Part shown: piece after piece, positions 25,755 to 34,372 of the stretch
Layout of the letters: each line of letters begins with the position of its first letter
How positions within the stretch are numbered: the stretch's first letter is position 1
NCBI GenBank assembly: GCA_019240635.1
Contig: JAFAYA010000055.1
Span: forward strand, 1-34,372
Origin: Acidisphaera sp.
Lineage (GTDB): Bacteria; Pseudomonadota; Alphaproteobacteria; Acetobacterales; Acetobacteraceae
Direction of reading: 5' to 3'
DNA: 34,372 bases
Notes under the pieces: generated by a model
What the model was told of the DNA's origin: nothing
Database searches by the model: none
Seen by the model: the letters and a program-made list of their open reading frames with translations, nothing else
Position numbers and translations under genes: made by a program

Positions 25755-27801
25755 CCCGCTGCTCGACGTGCGCGATCTGCGCACCTGGTTCTTCACCGAT
25801 GCCGGCGTGGTGCGCGCGGTCGATGGCGTCAGCTTCACGCTGAGCCGTGGCGAGACGCTCGGCATCGTCGGCGAATCCGGCTCCGGCAAGAGCGTGGCGG
25901 CCAAGTCGATCATGAACCTGCTGGAGGAGCCGGCGCGCATCGTCGCCGGCTCGATCCGCTTCCGCGGCCGCGAGATCACCGCGCTGCCCGAAGAAGAGCT
26001 GCGCGACATCCGCGGCGCCGAGATCGCGATGGTGTTTCAGGACCCGATGACCTCGCTCAATCCGGTCCTGCGCATATCGCGTCAGCTGGTCGAGACAATG
26101 ACGGCACACCGCCGCTTCACGGCGCCGGCGGCCCGCACCCGCGCGGCGTCGCTGCTCGGCCGCATGGGCATCGCCGCGCCCGAGCGGGTGCTGGACGCCT
26201 GGCCGCACCAGTTTTCCGGCGGCATGCGGCAACGCGTGATGCTGGCCATGGGGTTTGCCAACGAGCCCTCGCTCATCCTCGCCGACGAGCCGACGACCGC
26301 GCTCGACGTGACGATCCAGGCGCAAATCCTCGATCTGCTGCGCGCGCTAAACGCCGATCTCGGGACCGCGGTGATCCTGATCAGCCACGACCTCGGCGTG
26401 ATCGCGACGATCTGTTCGCGCGTGCTGGTCATGTATGCGGGCGAAGTGGTCGAGGAAGGCCGGCCGCAGGACTTGCTGAGCGATCCGCGCCATCCCTACA
26501 CCTGGGCGCTGCTGCACGCCGCCCCGCGGCTCGATGAGGCGGTAGCCGGCGACCGCCGGCTGGCGACGATCGAGGGTCAGCCGCCCGACGCGCGCGCCTG
26601 GCCCGAGGGCTGCCGCTTCCGCGCGCGCTGCCCGTTCGCGATCGAGGCCTGTGCAAGGCATCCGGCGCTGCTGGCGGTGGATGCCGGACGCCTCGCCCGC
26701 TGCTGGGTGACGCAGGCGGGCGCGCGGCTGGCCTCGCCGCAGCCGCGCGCCGCCACGGCCGCCGCGCGGCCGGCCGCCGCGCCGTCGCCGCTGCTGCACG
26801 TGCAAGGCCTGGTCAAGCACTACGAACTGCCGCGCGAAAATTTCCTGGAACCCCGACGCGTGCTGCGCGCGGTCGAGGGCGTCGATATCGACGTGTTCGC
26901 CGGCGAGACGGTCGGCCTGGTCGGCGAGTCCGGCTCCGGAAAATCCACCTTGGCGCGCCTGGTGATGCGGCTGGAGGAACCGACCGCCGGGCGCATCGTC
27001 TTCGATGGCCAGGACATCTCGCACGCGACGCAGGCGGCTATCCGGCCGCTGCGCCGGCGGATCCAGATGATCTTTCAGGACCCCTACGCCTCGCTCAATC
27101 CGCGCATGACGGTCGGCGAGATTCTCGCCGGGCCACTGCGCCTGCACGCCCTGGCTGACACGGCCGCAGAGGCGCGCACGCGGGTCGGCGCGCTGCTCGA
27201 CCTCGTAGGCCTGCCGCCCGCGGCGGCGGCGCGTTTCCCGCACGAATTCTCGGGCGGTCAGCGCCAGCGTATCTCGATCGCCCGCGCGCTGGCCGTCGAA
27301 CCGGACTTCGTGGTCGGCGACGAGCCGATCTCGGCGCTCGACGTGAACATCCAGGCGCAGATCATCAACCTGATGATCGGGCTGCAGGAACGGCTGCGCC
27401 TGACCTACCTGTTCATCGCGCACGATCTCGCGGTCGTCCGCCACATCTCCGACCGGATCGTCGTGCTCTATCTCGGCCGGGTGATGGAGACGGCGAAATC
27501 CGCAGAACTGTTCCGCCGGCCGCTGCACCCCTACACGGCGAGCCTGATCTCCGCGGTGCCCACGCTGGATGCGGCGCGCGCCCGGTCGCGCATCGTGCTG
27601 GCGGGCGAAATCCCGAGCGCGATCGATCCGCCCTCCGGCTGCCCGTTCCGCACCCGCTGCCCCGCCGCGGCGCCGCGCTGCGCGGCCGAGATGCCGCCGC
27701 TGGCGGAGCTGGCGCCCGGCCATCGCGTGGCGTGCCATTTCCCCGGCTCGGTCGCGGCCGCCGATCGCGATCGGTCACGCCGATCCGAGGTAAGCGCGTA
27801 G
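25738..27801 (+). CDS. Fused double ABC ATPase (DppD-DppF type)
   Basis: A 687-residue cytosolic protein that unites both ATPases of the importer, as in GsiA-like proteins. Domain 1 (about 8-330) has G-E-S-G-S-G-K-S, signature F-S-G-G-M-R-Q-R-V and Walker [13 protein letters not shown]. Domain 2 (about 350-670) has [23 protein letters not shown] and [12 protein letters not shown]. Each ends with the oligopeptide-transporter cysteine motif (C-R-F-R-A-R-C-P and C-P-F-R-T-R-C-P), a possible Fe-S site in this family. An Ala/Pro linker joins the halves. ATG 25738 lies inside the permease gene. Confidence 0.94.
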   Translation: MPGDADPLLDVRDLRTWFFTDAGVVRAVDGVSFTLSRGETLGIVGESGSGKSVAAKSIMNLLEEPARIVAGSIRFRGREITALPEEELRDIRGAEIAMVFQDPMTSLNPVLRISRQLVETMTAHRRFTAPAARTRAASLLGRMGIAAPERVLDAWPHQFSGGMRQRVMLAMGFANEPSLILADEPTTALDVTIQAQILDLLRALNADLGTAVILISHDLGVIATICSRVLVMYAGEVVEEGRPQDLLSDPRHPYTWALLHAAPRLDEAVAGDRRLATIEGQPPDARAWPEGCRFRARCPFAIEACARHPALLAVDAGRLARCWVTQAGARLASPQPRAATAAARPAAAPSPLLHVQGLVKHYELPRENFLEPRRVLRAVEGVDIDVFAGETVGLVGESGSGKSTLARLVMRLEEPTAGRIVFDGQDISHATQAAIRPLRRRIQMIFQDPYASLNPRMTVGEILAGPLRLHALADTAAEARTRVGALLDLVGLPPAAAARFPHEFSGGQRQRISIARALAVEPDFVVGDEPISALDVNIQAQIINLMIGLQERLRLTYLFIAHDLAVVRHISDRIVVLYLGRVMETAKSAELFRRPLHPYTASLISAVPTLDAARARSRIVLAGEIPSAIDPPSGCPFRTRCPAAAPRCAAEMPPLAELAPGHRVACHFPGSVAAADRDRSRRSEVSA

Positions 27802-27812
27802 GCTGGCCGCGG

Positions 27813-28763
27813 TCACGCCCCGCCGGCCGGCTCGGCGACCGCGAGCAGCGAGCCGAGCCGCTCCATGTCGTCGCGCATCTGGCCGATCATCCAGTCGCGG
27901 ATCGCCAGCACGAGGGGGCGCAGCGAGCGACCCTTGGGCGCCACCAAGTGAAAGAAGCGGCCGGTGTGCACCCGCCGTGCCGAGGCCGGGATCAGCGCCT
28001 GATCGATCAGCGCGCGCGAGACGACGGTGATCCAGCCGAGCGCGACCCCCTCGCCCTTCAGCGCCGCCTGCAGCACCACGCCGTAATCCGAAAAGGCGAT
28101 CCGCGTGGTGCCGGGCTCGCGTATCAGCCGCCCACCCCACAGCATCGCTTCGTCATACTGGGTGTCCGACAGGTGCAGCAGCACGTGCCGGCGGCCGCGC
28201 GCCGGCGAATCGAGCGCGCCGCGCGCCGCGAGATAGGCGGGGCTGCAGACCGGAATTATGAGCTCCGGCGCGAACGGCCAGCTCAGCCTGTCCGCCTCGT
28301 CCGGCGAGGCCATGCGCATCGCGAGATCGACGTTGCCGGGGGCGCCGCGCAGCGTGCCGCCGATCAGCTGGAAGCGCAGGTCGACGGAGGGGAACGCCGC
28401 CTGAAAATCGGGCAGGCGCGGGATGAACCAGTGCGTGACGAAGGCGGTCGAGAGCGACAGCTCGACCACCTCCTTGCGCGTGCGCAGCGCCAGCACGTCC
28501 TGGATCGCGGCCTCGATCTGGCGGAAGCCGTCGGCGACCGCGCGGTGCAGCATCTGGCCCTCGGCGGTCAGCGCCAGGCCGGACGGGCTGCGGGTGAACA
28601 GCTGCACGCCGAGATGCGCCTCGAGCTGGGCGATGTTGCGGCTGACCGAGGGCTGGGTGAGGTTGAACTCGCGCGCTGCGGCGCTGCAGCTTCCGGCGCG
28701 CGCCGCCGCCTCGAAGATCAGCAGGGAGCGCGCCGAAGGGACCAGCCGGCCGAGCCCGTCCAT
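27813..28763 (-). CDS. LysR family transcriptional regulator (GcvA-like)
   Basis: A 316-residue DNA-binding regulator. The N-terminal winged helix-turn-helix reads S-L-L-I-F-E-A-A-A-R-A-G-S-C-S-A-A-A-R-E-F-N-L-T-Q-P-S-V-S-R-N in overlapping segments, followed by the dimer helix and a type 2 periplasmic-binding-like effector domain with L-S-L-S-T-A-F-V-T-H-W-F-I-P-R-L. The effector is unknown. It is convergent with the importer ATPase (11 bases apart) and divergent from the acetyltransferase/oxidase/hydantoinase genes, which it probably controls. A palindrome and tandem octamer lie over its start codon, and no Shine-Dalgarno is close, so the mRNA may be leaderless or self-regulated. Confidence 0.92.
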   Translation of the reverse strand: MDGLGRLVPSARSLLIFEAAARAGSCSAAAREFNLTQPSVSRNIAQLEAHLGVQLFTRSPSGLALTAEGQMLHRAVADGFRQIEAAIQDVLALRTRKEVVELSLSTAFVTHWFIPRLPDFQAAFPSVDLRFQLIGGTLRGAPGNVDLAMRMASPDEADRLSWPFAPELIIPVCSPAYLAARGALDSPARGRRHVLLHLSDTQYDEAMLWGGRLIREPGTTRIAFSDYGVVLQAALKGEGVALGWITVVSRALIDQALIPASARRVHTGRFFHLVAPKGRSLRPLVLAIRDWMIGQMRDDMERLGSLLAVAEPAGGA

Positions 28764-28782
28764 ACGATGACCGTATGACCGT
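28761..28782. promoter_or_regulatory. Palindrome and tandem octamer at the LysR/acetyltransferase divergent region
   Basis: CATACG (28761-28766) and CGTATG (28772-28777) form an inverted repeat, and ATGACCGT is repeated head to tail at 28767-28774 and 28775-28782. The array covers the LysR start codon and lies about 45-65 bases before the acetyltransferase start. It is a candidate operator for the LysR protein, although it is not the classic T-N11-A site. Confidence 0.4.
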
Positions 28783-28826
28783 CCTTCGCATTGTCAAGGT
28801 GGCGTGCGGGGTGGCGATGGCGGGAT

Positions 28827-29669
28827 ATGTCGGGGATGAACGGCACCAACATCGCGCTGCGCCCATTGCTTGCGGCGGACCTGGCCGCCGCGTCCCGGCT
28901 TTCCACGGCGCTGGGATGGCCGCACCGGCTCGAGGATTGGGCGCTCTGCCTGGCGCTTGGCCGCGGCGTGGCCGCCTGCGATGCACGCGGCCTGGCCGGC
29001 ACCGCGATGCGCTGGCGATGGGGCGACGCGGCCGGCACGCTCGGCATGGTGCTGGTGGACCCGGACCGGCAGCGCGCGGGTATCGGCCGGCGCATGCTGG
29101 AGGCGCTGCTGGCGGGGGACGAGCCGGACCGGCTGATGCTGAACGCGACGGAGGCCGGGCTCGGCCTGTACGAGCGGCTGGGGTTTCGCGCGACCGGCGC
29201 GGTCCGCCAGCACCAGGGCGCGTTCGCCGGGGATGCGGCAGCCGAGGCCGGGGACACTCGCCCCGCCCTGCGCGCCGAGTGGCCGGCGCTCGTGGCGCTC
29301 GATCGCGACGCGTTCGGGGCGGACCGCGCGCCGCTGCTCGAGCGCCTGCTCGCGGACGGAGCCGGCATCGTCTGCGGTCCGCCGGGCCGCCCGACCGGCT
29401 TCACGATCCGCCGGCCGTTTGGGCGCGGCGTGTTGTTCGGCCCGCTCGTGGCGCCCGGCGAGGCCGAAGCGATCGCGCTGATCGCAGCCGGCGCCGGCGA
29501 GGGATTGCATCGCGTGGACATCCCGGCCGAGGCGAGCCGGCTGGCGGGCTGGCTGGAGCGGTCAGGGTTGCCGGCGGTGGACACCGTCGTCACCATGGTC
29601 CGCGGCGACTGGCCGGCTCCGCCGCCCGGGCGACGCGCCTTCGCCCTCGCGACGCAGGCTTTCGGGTAA
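28827..29669 (+). CDS. GNAT family N-acetyltransferase, two-domain
   Basis: A cytosolic protein of about 280 residues. The first half has the acetyl-CoA motif G-M-V-L-V-D-P-D-R-Q-R-A-G-I-G-R-R-M-L (R/Q-x-x-G-x-G) followed by A-G-L-G-L-Y-E-R-L-G-F. The second half, L-D-R-D-A-F-G-A-D-R-A-P-L-L-E-R-L-L, matches the Acetyltransf_18-type C-terminal domain. The acceptor is unknown; an amine or amino acid made by the neighbouring catabolic enzymes is possible. ATG 28827 and ATG 28836 are both possible starts and neither has a clear Shine-Dalgarno. It is the first plus-strand gene after the LysR divergent region and ends five bases before the oxidase gene. Confidence 0.85.
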   Translation: MSGMNGTNIALRPLLAADLAAASRLSTALGWPHRLEDWALCLALGRGVAACDARGLAGTAMRWRWGDAAGTLGMVLVDPDRQRAGIGRRMLEALLAGDEPDRLMLNATEAGLGLYERLGFRATGAVRQHQGAFAGDAAAEAGDTRPALRAEWPALVALDRDAFGADRAPLLERLLADGAGIVCGPPGRPTGFTIRRPFGRGVLFGPLVAPGEAEAIALIAAGAGEGLHRVDIPAEASRLAGWLERSGLPAVDTVVTMVRGDWPAPPPGRRAFALATQAFG

Positions 29670-29674
29670 AACGC

Positions 29675-30775
29675 GTGGCACATATCCTCATCGCCGGGGC
29701 TGGGATCGTCGGGCTGAGCGTCGCCCGCGCCGCGGTCCGGCGGGGCCACGCGGCGACCGTGCTGGAGCGGGGCGAGGTGCCGAACCCCAAGGGAGCCTCG
29801 GTCGATCAGCACCGGATGATCCGCCTGCACTACGGCGCGGCCGAGGACTACACGCGCATGGTGCAGGCGGCGTTCGGCGCGTGGGAGTCCGTGTGGGCCG
29901 ATCTCGGCGTGCGCCATTTCGCCGACACCGGAGCGCTGGCCGTCTCCACCGCGCCTGACGACTACACGGCACGCAGCCGGGCGGCGTTCGACCGGCTGGG
30001 CGTCGGCTACGAGGTACTGGAGGGCGACGCGCTGGCGGCGCTCTGTCCGCAGCTCGATCCGCCGGCGTCGGCATGCGGCGTTCTCGCCCGGCCGGGCGGC
30101 CCGCTGTTCGCCGATCGCATCGTCGCCGATCTGGCCCGCTTCTGCGCGGCGGAAGGGGTGCGCATCCGCACGCGCACGGCGGTCGCGGCGATCGAGGGCA
30201 GCGCCGTCGTGACGGGCGAGGGCGAGCGGATCGCCGGCGACTTCCTGGTCGTCGCCGTGGGCGCCTGGCTGCCGGGCCTGCTGCCGCAGCGCTTCGGGCA
30301 CCTGCCGACCTATCGGCAGGCGCTCTGCTATGTCGAGCCGCCGGCGCGCTACCGGGCGGCCTGGGCGGACGGTCCGGCGCTCGTCGTGCTCGGCGAGCGT
30401 GGCGTATACACGCTGCCCCCCGCCGCTGGCACCGACCTGAAATTCGGCAGCGGCGAGCATCGCCGCCACGCCGCGCCCGACGCGGGATTTGCCAGCGCAC
30501 TGGAGGAAGCCCGCGAGGTGATCGCGGATTTCGGCCCCTGGCTGCGCGATGCCGACCAGTATACGCCGCTGCGCATGCAGGTCGGCTACTACGTGATGGA
30601 CGCGACGCGTCGTTTCCGGATCGAGGCGGACGGGCGCTGCGTGTTCGTCACCAACTGCGACGGCCAGATGTTCAAGTTCGGCCCGCTGATCGGCGAGCGC
30701 ATAATCGCCGCGCTCGACGGTGAGCTTTCGGCGGCTTCGCTCACCCGCTGGGCCGCCGGCGAGGCCGCTGGGTAG
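29675..30775 (+). CDS. FAD-dependent oxidoreductase, monomeric sarcosine oxidase/DAO family
   Basis: A 366-residue flavoprotein. The FAD fold begins at once with I-L-I-A-G-A-G-I-V-G-L-S and V-L-E-R-G. Family landmarks are the substrate-carboxylate arginine region H-R-M-I-R-L-H-Y-G, L-K-F-G (the oxygen-activating lysine of sarcosine oxidase) and the C-terminal M-F-K-F-G-P-L-I-G-E. The cysteine that holds flavin covalently in sarcosine oxidase is a glycine here (codon 30584-30586), so flavin is probably not covalently bound. The likely reaction is oxidation of an N-methyl or cyclic secondary amino acid. GTG 29675 is the start that puts the Rossmann motif at the N-terminus. It is followed by hyuA after 18 bases. 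Confidence 0.88.
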   Translation: MAHILIAGAGIVGLSVARAAVRRGHAATVLERGEVPNPKGASVDQHRMIRLHYGAAEDYTRMVQAAFGAWESVWADLGVRHFADTGALAVSTAPDDYTARSRAAFDRLGVGYEVLEGDALAALCPQLDPPASACGVLARPGGPLFADRIVADLARFCAAEGVRIRTRTAVAAIEGSAVVTGEGERIAGDFLVVAVGAWLPGLLPQRFGHLPTYRQALCYVEPPARYRAAWADGPALVVLGERGVYTLPPAAGTDLKFGSGEHRRHAAPDAGFASALEEAREVIADFGPWLRDADQYTPLRMQVGYYVMDATRRFRIEADGRCVFVTNCDGQMFKFGPLIGERIIAALDGELSAASLTRWAAGEAAG

Positions 30776-30793
30776 GATCGGCAGGGAGCTGGC

Positions 30794-32836
30794 ATGGCTT
30801 GGCGCATCGGCGTCGATATCGGCGGCACCTTCATCGACTTTTGCCTGCTGGATGAGACGACGCGCGAGCTGCACTCGTTGAAGGTGCTGACGACGCCGGA
30901 CGAGCCCGGCCGCGAGGTGATGGACGGGCTCGCTCTGCTCGAGCAGCGTCACGGCATGCGGCCGGAGGACGTGACCGGGTTCGTGCACGGCACCACGGTC
31001 GGCATCAACACGGTGATCCAGCGCAAGGGCGCCGATCTCGCGCTGCTGACCACCGCGGGATTCGAGGACGTGATCGAGCTGGCGCGTCTGCGCATGCCGG
31101 AGATGCACGGCCTGTTCTGCGCGCGGCCGGACCAGCTGATCCCGCGGGACCGCATTTTCGGCATCGACGGCCGCATCCTGGCCGACGGCAGCGAGCAGGC
31201 GCCGCTCGGCGCGGATGCGGTGCGCAACGCATTGCGGACGGCGCGCGCGCGCGGCGCACGCGGGGTGATGATCTCCTTCATCAACTCGTACCGCAACGCG
31301 GCGCACGAACGGGCGGCAAAGGCGATCGCGCAGGCGGAAGCGCCCGACCTGTTCGTGTTCACCTCCACGGAAATCTGGCCGGTGATCCGCGAATACGAGC
31401 GGACGACCACCGTCATCCTGAACGGCTACGTGCATCCGCGCGTGGCGAGCTATCTGGGGTCGCTGGAGCGCGCGCTGGCCGCGCGCGGCGTCGCCGCGGT
31501 GCCGATGATCACGAAGTCGAACGGCGGCGTCATGCAGGCGGCGCTGGGCAAGACGGCCTGCGTGAACATGCTGCTCTCCGGCACCGCGTCGGGCGTGATG
31601 GGGGCGGCGTTCGTGGCCCGGCAGGCGGGGGTCGCGAATGCGCTGACGCTCGATATCGGCGGCACCAGCGCGGACGTCGCACTGGTGATCGACGGCGAGC
31701 CGCAATTCGGCATGGGCGAGACGATCGGCGAGTTCCCGCTCTACATCCCCTCGGTCTCCGTCACGTCGATTGGCGACGGCGGCGGCTCGATCGCCGGGGT
31801 GGACGGGTTCGGCGTGCTGAAGGTCGGGCCGGAGAGCGCCGGCTCGACCCCGGGCCCCGCGTGCTACGGCCGTGGCGGCGAGCGCGCCACCATCACCGAC
31901 GCGATGGCGGTCTGCGGCTTCCTCGGCCACATGCCGCTGGCCTACGGCTCCGTCGCGATGGATCGCGGCCGCGCGGAGGCGGCGCTCGCACCGCTCGCCG
32001 AACGGCTGGGGCTCGGCCGGCGCGAGACCGCCGAGGCGATCGTGCGGATCGCCGTCTCCAACATGTTCGTGGAGGTCAACAAGCTGGTGGCGCGCTACGG
32101 CGTGGACGCGCGCGACTTCACGCTGCTGACGTTCGGCGGCGCCGGCCCGATGCTCGGCTGCCTGCTGGCGCGCGAACTCGGTATGGCGCGAGTGCTGGTG
32201 CCACGCCGCCCAGGCGTGGTCTCGGCGCTGGGCGGGCTGATCGCCGATGTGAAGAGCGACTTCATCCGCACGGTCTTCGTCGATGCGGACGCGGCGGGCG
32301 CGGCGGCGCTGCGCGAGGCGGCGCTGGCGCTGCGGGCCGAGGCAAACGGCTGGCTGCGGGGCGAGCAGCACTTTGCCGGCCGCGCCGAATACCGGTTCTC
32401 GGCGGACATGCGCTATCGCGGCCAGTCCTTCGAGATCGACGTGCCGCTCCAGGCGGGCTGGCTGTTCGACGAGGACATGACGGCGATCGCCGCCTGCTTC
32501 CACCGCCAGCACGCGGCCGTCTACGACTTTGCCGACGAGAGCGCCGAGGTGCACGTCGTGAACCTGCGGCTGGTGGTCGCCGGTGCGACGCCCCCGCCGG
32601 CCTTCCCGGCCATGCCGCGCACCGCCGGCGCGCCGGTGCCGGAGCGTGAGGTGAGCGTATGGTACGACGGCGAGGGCCGGAGCATACCGCTCTACAGGCG
32701 GGATGCGCTGCTGCACGGCCACGCTTTCAGCGGCCCGGCCATCGTCGCCCAGGAGGACACCACGACCTGCATTCCCGAGGGCTTTGCCGGCACGGTGGAC
32801 GGCTACGGCAACCTGCACCTGACCTGGCAGGAGTGA
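30794..32836 (+). CDS. hyuA: Hydantoinase/oxoprolinase family subunit A
   Basis: A 680-residue ATP-dependent amidohydrolase subunit. It starts with the actin-like phosphate motif I-G-V-D-I-G-G-T-F-I-D-F. It continues with F-V-H-G-T-T-V-G-I-N-T-V-I-Q-R-K-G, then a second phosphate motif L-D-I-G-G-T-S-A-D-V-A-L-V and G-D-G-G-G-S-I-A. Also present are G-P-E-S-A-G-S-T-P-G-P-A-C-Y-G-R-G-G and T-F-G-G-A-G-P-M. With HyuB it would open a cyclic amide such as a hydantoin, N-methylhydantoin or 5-oxoproline using ATP; acetone carboxylase-type chemistry is less likely because no gamma subunit is seen. ATG 30794 has AGGGAG five to six bases upstream. HyuB starts seven bases after the stop. Confidence 0.95.
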   Translation: MAWRIGVDIGGTFIDFCLLDETTRELHSLKVLTTPDEPGREVMDGLALLEQRHGMRPEDVTGFVHGTTVGINTVIQRKGADLALLTTAGFEDVIELARLRMPEMHGLFCARPDQLIPRDRIFGIDGRILADGSEQAPLGADAVRNALRTARARGARGVMISFINSYRNAAHERAAKAIAQAEAPDLFVFTSTEIWPVIREYERTTTVILNGYVHPRVASYLGSLERALAARGVAAVPMITKSNGGVMQAALGKTACVNMLLSGTASGVMGAAFVARQAGVANALTLDIGGTSADVALVIDGEPQFGMGETIGEFPLYIPSVSVTSIGDGGGSIAGVDGFGVLKVGPESAGSTPGPACYGRGGERATITDAMAVCGFLGHMPLAYGSVAMDRGRAEAALAPLAERLGLGRRETAEAIVRIAVSNMFVEVNKLVARYGVDARDFTLLTFGGAGPMLGCLLARELGMARVLVPRRPGVVSALGGLIADVKSDFIRTVFVDADAAGAAALREAALALRAEANGWLRGEQHFAGRAEYRFSADMRYRGQSFEIDVPLQAGWLFDEDMTAIAACFHRQHAAVYDFADESAEVHVVNLRLVVAGATPPPAFPAMPRTAGAPVPEREVSVWYDGEGRSIPLYRRDALLHGHAFSGPAIVAQEDTTTCIPEGFAGTVDGYGNLHLTWQE

Positions 32837-32843
32837 GGCGGCG

Positions 32844-34372
32844 GTGATCGACAAGGTGACGCTGCAGGTGCTCGCCAACCACGTGCGGGCCGCCGCCGAG
32901 AACATGGCCTACACGCTGTACCGCACGGCGCATTCGACCTTCGTCAAGGAGACGGAGGATTTTACGACCCAGATCACCGACGCCGCCGGACTGTGCGTGG
33001 CGGTGCCGATGGATCTCGGCGCGACCTGGTATCCCGGCATCAATTACGGCCGCGCGATCGCGATGATCCCCGGCTATGAGCCCGGCGATATCGGCTTCAC
33101 CAACGACCCCTATAGCGGCTTCCTGGCGACGCACGTGCCGGACCTGCACATGTGGAAGCCGATCTTTCATGACGGCGAGATTCTCTGCTTCGCCTGCGGC
33201 CATATCCACAACACCGACATGGGCGGAGCGGTGCCGGCCAGCCTGTCCCGCGCGCTGACCGAGGTGCACCAGGAGGGCGTGCGGTTTCCGCCGATGAAGC
33301 TCTATCGCCGCGGCGAGCTGAACGAAGAAATCCTGCGCGTCATGCTGCTGAACGTGCGCAAGCCCGAGCAGAACTTTGGCGACCTGAAGGCGTTCATCGG
33401 CGCGCTGAACACCGGCGAGCGCAAGGTGCGCGCTATCGTCGAGAAGTTCGGCGCGGCGACATTCAAGGCGGGTCTGTCGGCGCTGCTCGACTATGCCGAG
33501 CATCAGGCGCGCGAGGTGCTGCGCGGCATTCCCGACGGCGAGTATTTCTTCTCCGACTATGCGGACGAGGATTCCGTCGGCGGCAACCCCTGCCGCCTGG
33601 CCCTGACCCTGCGCATCGAGGGCGACACGGCGCTCCTCGACTTCACCGGCAGCGACCCGCAACTGACCTCGGCGCTGAACGTGCCGACCGGGGGCGATCC
33701 GCGGCACACCTTGCTGCTGGTCGGCATCTACTACGTGCTCTACACGCTCAATCCGCAGCTCGTGCTGAATGCCGGGCTGACGCGGCCGTTCACCTGCATC
33801 TGTCCGGACGGCTCGGTGCTGAACCCGCAGTTTCCGGCGGCGGTGGGCATGCGCAGCCTGACCTGCGGACGGCTGCGCAGCCTGATCTTCGGCGCCTTCA
33901 GCCAGGCGATCCCCGAGCGGATGCCGGCGGCGCCGGCGGGATCGAGCTCGATCATGAACGTGATGACGACCGACAACCGGACGCACCGGACGATCCTGGC
34001 GGCGATCAATCCGATCGTCGGCGGCGCCGGTGGCATGCCGCATCGCGACGGCACCAACGGCTCCGGCGCGGACGGCGCGTATCTGAAGAACACGCCCGTG
34101 GAGATCACCGAGGCCGAGGTTCCCGTGCAGATCCTGCGCTACGGCCTGCTGCCGGATTCCGGCGGCGCCGGGCGCTGGCGCGGCGGGCTGGCGACGGCGC
34201 TCGACTTCCGCGTCTCCGCCCCGCACACACGCATCACCGCGCGCAACCGCGACCGCTCACGCTTCCGGCCCTGGGGCATCCTTGGCGGCAAGGCCGGGCG
34301 CCCCTCAGATTTCGTCCTCAACCCCGGCGCCGCGCGCGAGCATGTGCTCGGCAACACCGACACCGTCACCTA
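32844..34372 (+). CDS. hyuB: Hydantoinase/oxoprolinase family subunit B, 3' end missing
   Basis: The frame is open from GTG 32844 to the window edge, giving 509 codons of an expected 550-600. Family marks are the start I-D-K-V-T-L-Q-V-L-A-N-H-V-R-A-A-A-E-N-M, then R-T-A-H-S-T-F-V-K-E and F-T-N-D-P-Y-S-G. They continue with H-V-P-D-L-H-M, F-A-C-G-H-I-H-N-T-D-M-G-G and L-L-P-D-S-G-G-A-G-R-W-R-G-G near the end. It is the catalytic partner of HyuA, and GGAGTGAGG lies just upstream of the start. Later operon genes, such as an N-carbamoyl amino acid amidase, would fall outside the window. Confidence 0.95.
   Translation, partial: MIDKVTLQVLANHVRAAAENMAYTLYRTAHSTFVKETEDFTTQITDAAGLCVAVPMDLGATWYPGINYGRAIAMIPGYEPGDIGFTNDPYSGFLATHVPDLHMWKPIFHDGEILCFACGHIHNTDMGGAVPASLSRALTEVHQEGVRFPPMKLYRRGELNEEILRVMLLNVRKPEQNFGDLKAFIGALNTGERKVRAIVEKFGAATFKAGLSALLDYAEHQAREVLRGIPDGEYFFSDYADEDSVGGNPCRLALTLRIEGDTALLDFTGSDPQLTSALNVPTGGDPRHTLLLVGIYYVLYTLNPQLVLNAGLTRPFTCICPDGSVLNPQFPAAVGMRSLTCGRLRSLIFGAFSQAIPERMPAAPAGSSSIMNVMTTDNRTHRTILAAINPIVGGAGGMPHRDGTNGSGADGAYLKNTPVEITEAEVPVQILRYGLLPDSGGAGRWRGGLATALDFRVSAPHTRITARNRDRSRFRPWGILGGKAGRPSDFVLNPGAAREHVLGNTDTVT

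Noticed and set aside
28718-32905. A minus-strand open frame of about 1395 codons across the acetyltransferase, oxidase and hyuA genes.
   Set aside because: Its translation is rich in Arg, His, Ala and Asp with no recognisable domain, and it is antisense to three genes with clear families. Very long antisense frames are expected at this GC.

Overview
This window is about 70% GC, densely coded, and reads as chromosomal DNA of an alphaproteobacterium. The run dnaB-alr-mlaE-mlaF-radA-cvpA-purF, together with a TPP-riboswitch-controlled thiC, gshB and a fused dehydroshikimate dehydratase, suggests Rhodospirillales and probably Acetobacteraceae. That placement is an inference from gene content and order; there is no rRNA in the window. 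No tRNA, CRISPR array, prophage or insertion sequence was recognised, and no gene-free stretch exceeds about 260 bases.

Left part (1-9188, almost all minus strand). The tail of an amino-acid-type solute-binding protein is followed by a SAM methyltransferase and a secreted alpha/beta-hydrolase esterase. A compact minus-strand cluster then reads SirB1-like protein, glutathione synthetase, and a 3-dehydroshikimate dehydratase fused to an HPPD-like domain; the last two overlap by ATGA. Upstream lies thiC, preceded by a TPP riboswitch, a sequestrable Shine-Dalgarno and a probable promoter. An M20 amidohydrolase precedes it.

Middle part (9330-22125, mostly plus strand). A DUF2937 membrane protein and cyclopropane fatty acid synthase lead into the housekeeping run dnaB, alr, mlaE, mlaF, radA, cvpA, purF, with many overlapping stop/start codons. 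A perfect DnaA box lies upstream of dnaB. A two-gene TumE/TumA-like toxin-antitoxin module sits on the opposite strand between mlaF and radA, and its probable three-half-site operator lies in the region that should also hold the radA promoter. After purF come an APH-fold small-molecule kinase and a translationally coupled enolase paralog. That paralog keeps the enolase metal ligands and catalytic lysine but has changed two leaving-group residues (Glu to Asp, His to Ala). Its C-terminus runs into a palindromic repeat element. This pair is the best candidate in the window for an undescribed pathway.

Right part (22126-34372). This is a peptide/nickel-class ABC importer: a Tat-like solute-binding protein divergent from permease, permease and a fused double ATPase. 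A LysR regulator follows, divergent from an acetyltransferase, a sarcosine-oxidase-family flavoprotein and the ATP-dependent hydantoinase/oxoprolinase subunits HyuA and HyuB (the last cut by the window end). Together these look like an uptake and catabolism locus for a cyclic amide or N-methylated amino-acid derivative. The N-methylhydantoin/sarcosine route is one coherent but unproven reading.
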